DNA of 64,000 nucleotides, from positions 744,001 to 808,000 of the forward strand of contig NZ_VIVL01000002.1 of assembly GCF_007828835.1 (NCBI RefSeq), read 5' to 3'. Within the stretch, counting starts at the first letter, position 1, and each line of letters starts with the position of its first letter. The notes under the pieces were generated by a model. The model was not told the DNA's origin. It ran no database searches and saw nothing but the letters and a program-made list of their open reading frames with translations. The translations under genes and the position numbers were made by a program. Positions 58,396 through 64,000 of this stretch are shown here, one piece after another. Source of the DNA: Variovorax beijingensis. Its GTDB lineage: Bacteria > Pseudomonadota > Gammaproteobacteria > Burkholderiales > Burkholderiaceae_C.

Positions 58396-61037
58396 TGAGG
58401 ATTCTCCGTTGAAGATGAGGAAGTATCGTCTGCGCCAGGCTCACTCTCGCCGTTGGCGTCGTTTTCGACGATACGTTGTAGCCCGCTGAGTTTGGCGCCT
58501 TCGTCGAGCCCGATCAGCGTAACGCCTTGCGTTGCGCGACCCAGTTCACGAATCTCGGCTACCCGGGTGCGCACGAGCACGCCCTTGTCGGTGATGAGCA
58601 TGATCTCATCGTCCGCATGCACGAGGGTGGCGGCAACGACCTTGCCGTTGCGCTCACTCTGTTGAATCGCAATCATGCCTTTGGTTCCGCGGCCGTGACG
58701 CGTGTACTCGGTAATGCTTGTGCGCTTTCCGTAACCATTTTCCGTGGCGGTGAGCACGCTTTGCTGCTCGTCCTCGGCCACCAGCATCGCGATGACGCCT
58801 TGCCCCGGATCGAGCGACATGCCGCGCACGCCGCGCGCGTTGCGGCCCAGCGGACGCACGTCTTCCTCGTCGAAGCGCACCGCCTTTCCGCCGTCGCTGA
58901 ACAGCATCACGTCGTGCTTGCCGTCGGTGAGCGCGGCGCCGATGAGGTAGTCGCCCTCGTCGAGGTTCACCGCAATGATGCCGCCCTTGCGCGGGTTGTT
59001 GAATTCGTCGAGCGTGGTCTTCTTGACCGTGCCCATGGAGGTGGCCATGAACACGTACTGGTCGGCTGGGAAATTGCGCTTCTCGCCGGTCAGGGCGAGC
59101 GCCACGTTGATCTTCTCGCCTTCCTGCAGCGGGAACATGTTGACGATGGGGCGCCCGCGCGAGCCGCGCGAACCCGCCGGCACTTCCCACACCTTGAGCC
59201 AGTACAGCCGGCCGCGGTTGGAGAAGCACAGGATGTAGTCGTGCGTGTTGGCGATGAAGAGCTGGTCGATCCAGTCGTCTTCCTTGGTGACGGTGGCCTG
59301 CTTGCCGCGTCCGCCCCGTTTTTGCGCACGGTACTCGTTCAGCGGCTGGCTCTTGATGTAGCCGCTGTGCGAAAGCGTGACCACCATGTCGGTGGGCGTG
59401 ATCAGGTCTTCGGTCGAGAGGTCGTAGGCGCTGTGCTCCACCAGGCTGCGGCGCGCGCCGAGCTTGGACTGGCCGAACTCCTGCTTGATGGTGCCGAGTT
59501 CTTCGCCGATGATGACCGAAACCCGCTCGGGTTTGGCCAGGATGTCGAGCAGGTCGTCGATCTCGGCCATGACCTCCTTGTACTCGGCAACGATCTTGTC
59601 CTGCTCGAGGCCGGTCAGGCGCTGCAGGCGCATCTGCAGGATTTCCTGGGCCTGCGTTTCCGACAGGCGGTAGAGGCCATCCGAGCCCATGCCGAATTCG
59701 CGTTCCAGGCCCTCGGGGCGGTAGTCGTCGGCATTGACCACGCCGCCGTCCGCGCGCGAGCGCGTGAGCATCTCGCGCACCAGTTTGCTGTCCCAGCTGC
59801 GGGTCATCAGTTCGGCCTTGGCGACCGGCGGAGTGGGCGACTCGCGGATGATGCGGATGAACTCGTCGATGTTGGCCAGCGCCACCGCCAGGCCTTCGAG
59901 CACGTGGCCGCGTTCGCGCGCCTTGCGCAGCGTGAAGACGGTGCGGCGCGTGACCACTTCGCGGCGGTGCTGCAGGAAGACCTCGATCAGGTCCTTCAGG
60001 TTGCACAGCTTGGGCTGGCCGTCCACCAGCGCCACCATGTTGATGCCGAAGGTGTCCTGCAACTGGGTCTGCTTGTACAGGTTGTTGAGCACCACCTCGG
60101 GCACTTCGCCGCGCTTGAGCTCGATGACCAGGCGCATGCCCGACTTGTCGGACTCGTCCTGGATGTGACTGATGCCCTCGATCTTCTTTTCGTGCACCAG
60201 CTCGGCCATGCGCTCCTGCAGCGTCTTCTTGTTGACCTGGTAGGGGAGCTCGTCGACGATGATCGCCTGGCGCTGGCCGCGGTCGATGTCCTCGAAGTGG
60301 CACTTGGCGCGCATCACGACCTTGCCGCGGCCGGTGCGGTAGCCATCGCGCACGCCATTGATGCCGTAGATGATGCCGGCGGTCGGGAAGTCGGGCGCCG
60401 GCACGATTTCCATCAGCTCGTCGATGGTGGCCTGCGGATTGCGCAGCAAGTGCAGGCAGGCGTCCACCACCTCATTGAGATTGTGCGGCGGAATATTGGT
60501 GGCCATGCCCACCGCAATACCGCCGGAGCCATTCACCAGCAAATTCGGCAGTTTGCTCGGAAGGACCTTTGGTTCTTTTTCGGAGCCGTCGTAATTGTCT
60601 TGGAAATCGACAGTTTCCTTGTCGATATCGGCCAGCATTTCGTGCGCAATTTTGGCCAGCCGGATTTCCGTATACCGCATTGCGGCCGCGTTGTCGCCGT
60701 CGACCGACCCGAAGTTGCCCTGGCCATCGACCAGCATATGGCGCATGGAAAAGTCCTGCGCCAGCCGCACGATGGTGTCGTAGACCGACTGGTCGCCGTG
60801 CGGGTGGTACTTGCCGATCACGTCGCCCACGATACGGGCAGACTTCTTGTAGGCCCGGTTCCAGTCGTTGTTGAGCTCGTGCATGGCATACAGCACACGC
60901 CGGTGCACGGGCTTGAGGCCGTCGCGCGCATCGGGAAGCGCCCGGCCCACGATCACGCTCATGGCGTAATCGAGATAGCTGCTGCGCATTTCCTCTTCGA
61001 GACTGATGGGCAGGGTTTCTTTGGCGAAGGAAGTCAT
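58392..61037 (-). CDS. gyrA: DNA gyrase subunit A
   Basis: 881 residues. Catalytic Tyr Y122 in MRYTEIRL, the winged-helix and tower domains, and the C-terminal beta-pinwheel with the GyrA box QRGG-like QKRGGRGK near 560. Residues of the quinolone region are numbered as in E. coli: [10 protein letters not shown] puts Gln at position 83, where E. coli has Ser, and Asp at 87. ATG at 61037. Confidence 0.96.
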   Translation of the reverse strand: MTSFAKETLPISLEEEMRSSYLDYAMSVIVGRALPDARDGLKPVHRRVLYAMHELNNDWNRAYKKSARIVGDVIGKYHPHGDQSVYDTIVRLAQDFSMRHMLVDGQGNFGSVDGDNAAAMRYTEIRLAKIAHEMLADIDKETVDFQDNYDGSEKEPKVLPSKLPNLLVNGSGGIAVGMATNIPPHNLNEVVDACLHLLRNPQATIDELMEIVPAPDFPTAGIIYGINGVRDGYRTGRGKVVMRAKCHFEDIDRGQRQAIIVDELPYQVNKKTLQERMAELVHEKKIEGISHIQDESDKSGMRLVIELKRGEVPEVVLNNLYKQTQLQDTFGINMVALVDGQPKLCNLKDLIEVFLQHRREVVTRRTVFTLRKARERGHVLEGLAVALANIDEFIRIIRESPTPPVAKAELMTRSWDSKLVREMLTRSRADGGVVNADDYRPEGLEREFGMGSDGLYRLSETQAQEILQMRLQRLTGLEQDKIVAEYKEVMAEIDDLLDILAKPERVSVIIGEELGTIKQEFGQSKLGARRSLVEHSAYDLSTEDLITPTDMVVTLSHSGYIKSQPLNEYRAQKRGGRGKQATVTKEDDWIDQLFIANTHDYILCFSNRGRLYWLKVWEVPAGSRGSRGRPIVNMFPLQEGEKINVALALTGEKRNFPADQYVFMATSMGTVKKTTLDEFNNPRKGGIIAVNLDEGDYLIGAALTDGKHDVMLFSDGGKAVRFDEEDVRPLGRNARGVRGMSLDPGQGVIAMLVAEDEQQSVLTATENGYGKRTSITEYTRHGRGTKGMIAIQQSERNGKVVAATLVHADDEIMLITDKGVLVRTRVAEIRELGRATQGVTLIGLDEGAKLSGLQRIVENDANGESEPGADDTSSSSTENPQ

Positions 61038-61262
61038 TGAGCAAGAGGCTGGCGGCAGGAAGGCGAAATTTTACGCTCTGAGGGGTGTCGCACCGCCGCA
61101 ACACAAGGCCGCTATTCCGCCTCCGTCCTACGCTTCCGGGGTGTCCAGCGGCCTGTTTGCCAAAGACCCTATGGCACAATCGCCTCAACGTTTTGGGTGG
61201 TGGTCACTTAAAGCGTCCTTGATTCGCAGCGCGGCTGCGGCTTTTTCCCCAAGAGGAGAACC
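61038..61262. promoter_or_regulatory. Divergent promoter region, gyrA and OmpA-like gene
   Basis: 225 bases. Toward the OmpA-like gene a -10-like CACAAT lies at 61175-61180 with a weak -35-like CTGTTT 16 bases upstream. AGAGGAGA directly before the ATG is a strong ribosome binding site, giving an untranslated leader of about 75 bases. No clear gyrA promoter seen. Confidence 0.45.
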
Positions 61263-61916
61263 ATGAAGAAACTGAATAAAGTGGCGATGATGTTTGCAGT
61301 CGCTGCGCTCGCCACTGCCGCCGGCGCGCAGACCCGTGTCACCGCTGCGGACGGCGGTCCTACGATCGACAACTGGCAAAACGGCACCGGCGAACTGGTT
61401 TGGAAGAACGGCACGAACGAACTGTGCTGGCGTGATGCCAACTGGACGCCGGCTACTGCCGCCGCCGGTTGCGACGGTGCTCTGGTTCCGGCTCCCGCCG
61501 TTACGCCTCCTGCCGCTGTGACGCCGCCTGCTGCTGTGACGCCGCCGGCCGTGGCTGCCTCGAAGGTCACCTTCGCTGCCGACGCATTCTTCGACTTCGA
61601 CAAGTCGGTTCTCAAGCCCGAAGGTCGCGCCAAGCTGACCGACCTGGTCTCGAAGATCCGCGACGTCAACCTCGAAGTGATCATTGCCGTGGGCCACACC
61701 GACTCGATCGGTTCGGACGCCTACAACCAGCGTCTGTCGGTGCGCCGCGCCGAAGCCGTCAAGGCCTTCCTGGTCTCGAAGGGCATCGAACGCAACCGCG
61801 TCTACACCGAAGGCAAGGGCGAGAAGCAGCCTGTTGCGGACAACCGCACCAAGGAAGGCCGCGCCAAGAACCGCCGCGTGGAAATCGAAGTGGTTGGCAC
61901 CCGCGCCAACAAGTGA
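61263..61916 (+). CDS. OmpA-family outer-membrane/peptidoglycan-binding protein
   Basis: 217 residues. Signal peptide about 1-22 (cleavage GAQ), a W/G-rich segment with NGTNELCWRDANW, a linker of tandem VTPPAA units (about 79-95) and a C-terminal OmpA peptidoglycan-binding domain with DFDKSVLKPEG and GHTDSIGSDAYNQRLS. There is no N-terminal eight-strand barrel, so it is a short OmpA-like anchor protein. Strong RBS and terminator suggest high expression. Confidence 0.88.
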   Translation: MKKLNKVAMMFAVAALATAAGAQTRVTAADGGPTIDNWQNGTGELVWKNGTNELCWRDANWTPATAAAGCDGALVPAPAVTPPAAVTPPAAVTPPAVAASKVTFAADAFFDFDKSVLKPEGRAKLTDLVSKIRDVNLEVIIAVGHTDSIGSDAYNQRLSVRRAEAVKAFLVSKGIERNRVYTEGKGEKQPVADNRTKEGRAKNRRVEIEVVGTRANK

Positions 61917-61936
61917 TTCGATTGAATCGCTAAAAG

Positions 61937-61963
61937 AAAACCCCGCCTCGGCGGGGTTTTTTT
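61937..61963 (+). terminator. Rho-independent terminator of the OmpA-like gene
   Basis: AAAACCCCGC (61937-61946), loop CTCG, GCGGGGTTTT (61951-61960), followed by T to 61963. Confidence 0.92.
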
Positions 61964-62042
61964 ATGCCCACTGAATTTCTTCGGGCGCGGATGGGGTACC
62001 CGTGGATGCTCGCCGGCGCATTCTCCGTTTCATAATCACGGC

Positions 62043-62771
62043 ATGACAGATCATGTGAATGCCGACCCGGCGGAACTCGCCAAGTTTTCGGAGCTTGCCC
62101 ACCGCTGGTGGGATTTGGACAGCGAATTCCGGCCGCTCCATGAAATCAATCCATTGCGACTGGAATGGATTGACGGTATTGCGCCGATTTCGCAGCGCCG
62201 GGTGCTCGATATCGGCTGCGGCGGCGGCATTCTGGCCGATTCGATGGCCCGAAAGGGCGCGGACGTGCTTGGCATCGATCTGGCGAGCAAAGCGCTCAAG
62301 GTGGCGCGCCTGCATGCCCTCGAAGCCGGAACCCAGGGCGTCAAGTACCGGGAAGTCAGTGCCGAGGCGCTGGCTGCGGAGCAGCCCGGCAGCTTCGACG
62401 TCGTCACCTGCATGGAAATGCTGGAGCACGTGCCCGAGCCCGCGTCGATCGTCCAGGCCTGTGCCACGCTCGTCAAGCCGGGTGGCTGGGTGTTCTTTTC
62501 CACGATCAACCGCAACCTGAAGTCGTTCATGCTTGCGATCGTCGGTGCCGAATATGTTCTGGGCATGCTGCCGCGCGGCACGCACGAGTACGCGAAGCTG
62601 CTGCGTCCCAGCGAACTGGCGGCCCACTGCCGCGCCGCCGGCCTCGACCTGCGGCACACGCGCGGCATGGAACACAACCCGCTGACGCGGCGCTACTGGC
62701 TCAGTGCCGACACCAGCGTCAACTACATGTTCGCCACGCAGAAGCCGGCGCTGTCGGGTTCGCAGACGTGA
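62043..62771 (+). CDS. ubiG: Ubiquinone biosynthesis O-methyltransferase
   Basis: 242 residues. SAM-binding motif [12 protein letters not shown] at 54-64, then [10 protein letters not shown] and the UbiG FFSTINRN stretch. It methylates two hydroxyls of the quinone ring during ubiquinone synthesis. Stop overlaps gph by 4 nt. Confidence 0.95.
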   Translation: MTDHVNADPAELAKFSELAHRWWDLDSEFRPLHEINPLRLEWIDGIAPISQRRVLDIGCGGGILADSMARKGADVLGIDLASKALKVARLHALEAGTQGVKYREVSAEALAAEQPGSFDVVTCMEMLEHVPEPASIVQACATLVKPGGWVFFSTINRNLKSFMLAIVGAEYVLGMLPRGTHEYAKLLRPSELAAHCRAAGLDLRHTRGMEHNPLTRRYWLSADTSVNYMFATQKPALSGSQT

Positions 62772-63436
62772 CGGCCGCAGCAATCCAGGCCGTGCTGTTC
62801 GATCTGGACGGCACGCTGATCGACAGCGCACCCGATCTCGGCGCCGCGGCCGACAAGATGCGCACGGATCGCGGGCTCGAGTCGTACCCCCTGGAGCGCT
62901 ATCGGTTCATGGCGGGAGCCGGTGCCCGGGGCATGCTCGGTGTGGCTTTCGGCATCACGCCCGAAGCGCCGGAATTTCCTGCGTTGAGGGAAGAGTTCTT
63001 CGTCGCCTACGAAAACCGCATGCTGCTCAACACGCAGGTGTTCGACGGGGTGCCATCGCTCATCGATGCCATCCGGGCGCGCGGCCTGGCCTGGGGGGTG
63101 GTCACCAACAAGTCGGCACGCTTCACCGATCCGCTGACGCGCGCGATTCCGCTTTTCGACAGTGCCGGCGCGATCGTGAGCGGCGACACCACGCCGTACG
63201 CCAAGCCGCACCCCGAGCCCCTGCATGAAGCAGCACGCCGGCTTGGAATTCCATCCAGCGCCTGCATCTACGTGGGGGACGACGAACGCGACATCATCGC
63301 GGGCCGGGCCGCGGGCATGCGGACCATCGCGGCTACCTATGGTTACATGGGGCCGCAGGCGGACGCCACCCTCTGGGAGGCCGATGCCGCAATTACTTCG
63401 CCCCTGGAGCTCTTGCAATTCCTCAACCCGGCCTAA
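62768..63436 (+). CDS. gph: Phosphoglycolate phosphatase
   Basis: 222 residues, HAD superfamily. Nucleophile motif FDLDGTL with D12 and D14, motif III Lys in AKPHPEP, motif IV GDDERD. It removes phosphate from 2-phosphoglycolate. GTG start overlapping ubiG. Gene ends in front of the tmRNA, whose promoter it contains. Confidence 0.93.
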   Translation: MTAAAIQAVLFDLDGTLIDSAPDLGAAADKMRTDRGLESYPLERYRFMAGAGARGMLGVAFGITPEAPEFPALREEFFVAYENRMLLNTQVFDGVPSLIDAIRARGLAWGVVTNKSARFTDPLTRAIPLFDSAGAIVSGDTTPYAKPHPEPLHEAARRLGIPSSACIYVGDDERDIIAGRAAGMRTIAATYGYMGPQADATLWEADAAITSPLELLQFLNPA

Positions 63437-63439
63437 AAT
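63413..63439 (+). promoter_or_regulatory. tmRNA promoter
   Basis: -35 TTGCAA at 63413-63418 and -10 TAAAAT at 63434-63439 with a 15-base spacer. The tmRNA 5' end at 63449 lies ten bases after the -10 box, a normal start distance. The -35 is inside gph. Confidence 0.75.
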
Positions 63440-63448
63440 GGTGGGCTT

Positions 63449-63833
63449 GGGGCTGCACTGGTTTCGACGTGGGTTCGGAGTCGCAGCGGGGCATGTCGAG
63501 CTGAATGCGCTCGTAAAACAGATTCAAACAAACTAACTGCAAACGACGAACGTTTCGCACTCGCTGCTTAATTGCCAGTGAGCCTTGCAACAGTTGGCCG
63601 ATGGGCTGGGCAAGGGGGTCTGGAGCAATCCTGACCTCCCGGCTGCAAGGATAATTACATGGGCTGGCTCCGATCCGGGTACCTTGGGTCGGGGCGAGAA
63701 AATAGGGTGCTGGCGTCCGGTTTAGCGTGTGACTGCGCGACTCCGGAAGCGAGACTCAAATCAGATCACTAAACATGTAGAACTGCGCGATGAAGGCTTG
63801 CGGACGGGGGTTCAAATCCCCCCAGCTCCACCA
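63449..63833 (+). ncRNA. ssrA: Transfer-messenger RNA
   Basis: 385 nt. The 5' end GGGGCTG pairs with CAGCTCC before the 3' ACCA to form the tRNA-like acceptor stem. The tag frame starts at GCA 63539 and reads ANDERFALAA then TAA, the tag of betaproteobacteria. GTTTCGAC and GTTCAAATCC provide the D-like and T arms. It rescues stalled ribosomes with SmpB. Confidence 0.97.
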
Positions 63834-63843
63834 TCCACCGCAA

Positions 63844-63875
63844 AAAGCCAGCCTTCGACGGGTTGGCTTTTTTTT
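63844..63875 (+). terminator. Rho-independent terminator after tmRNA
   Basis: AAAGCCAGCC (63844-63853) and GGTTGGCTTT (63861-63870) form a stem with one G-U pair, followed by T to 63875. Confidence 0.88.
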
Positions 63876-63914
63876 GCCCGGCGCGAGGCTATAGTCAGCG
63901 GGAGCTGACACACC

Positions 63915-64000
63915 ATGGCCGCTGTTTCTCCTTGGCAAAGGGTGCTGCGGCCGGCCTCGATTCCAAAGGACGCCGTGCCCGATTCACTGACCTCCACGCT
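63915..64000 (+). CDS. Start of an unidentified protein (partial)
   Basis: From the ATG at 63915 a frame stays open for 28 codons to the window end (MAAVSPWQRVLRPAS...). GGAG lies 14 bases upstream, a little far. Too short to assign; base composition is coding-like. It could also be chance, given the high GC content. Confidence 0.4.
   Translation, partial: MAAVSPWQRVLRPASIPKDAVPDSLTST

Noticed and set aside
58527..61040. Plus-strand open frame of about 837 codons opposite gyrA
   Set aside because: Antisense shadow of gyrA with no start signals or motifs.
63756..63997. Minus-strand short open frames over the tmRNA 3' end
   Set aside because: They overlap the tmRNA and its terminator, a well-known false-gene spot.

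Overview
The window is a contiguous, very GC-rich chromosomal segment of a betaproteobacterium. The gene content, the tmRNA tag ANDERFALAA, the fused aroA-cmk gene and the gyrA-serC-pheA-tyrA-aroA/cmk-rpsA-ihfB order point to the Comamonadaceae, most likely Variovorax or a close relative. This is inferred from gene families; no database search was run. Coding density is about 95 percent. I see no prophage, insertion sequence, CRISPR array or ordinary tRNA. Many neighbouring genes overlap by 4 nt, and GTG or TTG starts are common.

Layout. 1-4.6 kb (minus): a putative zinc-uptake unit (ABC permease, ATPase, ZrgA-like DUF2796 protein) coupled to a rhodanese, preceded by an EamA exporter and a lone Rieske oxygenase. 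4.8-7.9 kb (plus): xseB-ispA-dxs, isoprenoid precursor synthesis. 8-11.8 kb: a TakP-like TRAP transporter whose binding-protein gene converges on its membrane-subunit genes. 11.9-18.3 kb: an EgtB/SenA-like enzyme, an MFS transporter, a ModE-like regulator, and an omega-aminotransferase divergent from a LysR regulator. 18.4-26.8 kb: a FadR/GntR regulator divergent from a Liv-type ABC transporter operon that ends in an M20 amidohydrolase and an M81 (MlrC-like) protein, apparently a dedicated uptake and catabolic unit for an amide or peptide-like compound.

26.8-38.6 kb: a tungstate-type ABC transporter (tupBCA) behind a striking palindrome, an NTF2-like protein, an AcoR-like regulator lacking its AAA+ domain, and a complete form II CO-dehydrogenase-like molybdenum hydroxylase operon (coxSLM plus D, E, G and XdhC-type maturation genes). 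38.6-45.2 kb (minus): a six-gene Mrp cation/proton antiporter operon with fused A and B subunits, and a CrcB fluoride channel. 45.2-48.1 kb (minus): a DctP-type TRAP transporter. 48.2-61 kb (minus): a ComEA-like protein, lapB, lapA, ihfB, rpsA, aroA-cmk, tyrA, pheA, serC, a DUF2059 protein and gyrA, a core housekeeping cluster joining aromatic amino acid, serine, nucleotide, translation and DNA functions. 61-64 kb (plus): an OmpA-like lipoprotein-free porin-type protein, ubiG, gph, tmRNA and the start of one more gene.

The points most worth following are the EgtB/SenA-like protein with an Arg in place of an expected iron-ligand His, the tup/cox neighbourhood with its palindrome, the ABC/M20/M81 catabolic unit, and a structured intergenic repeat present twice. 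No clearly new multi-gene system is evident.
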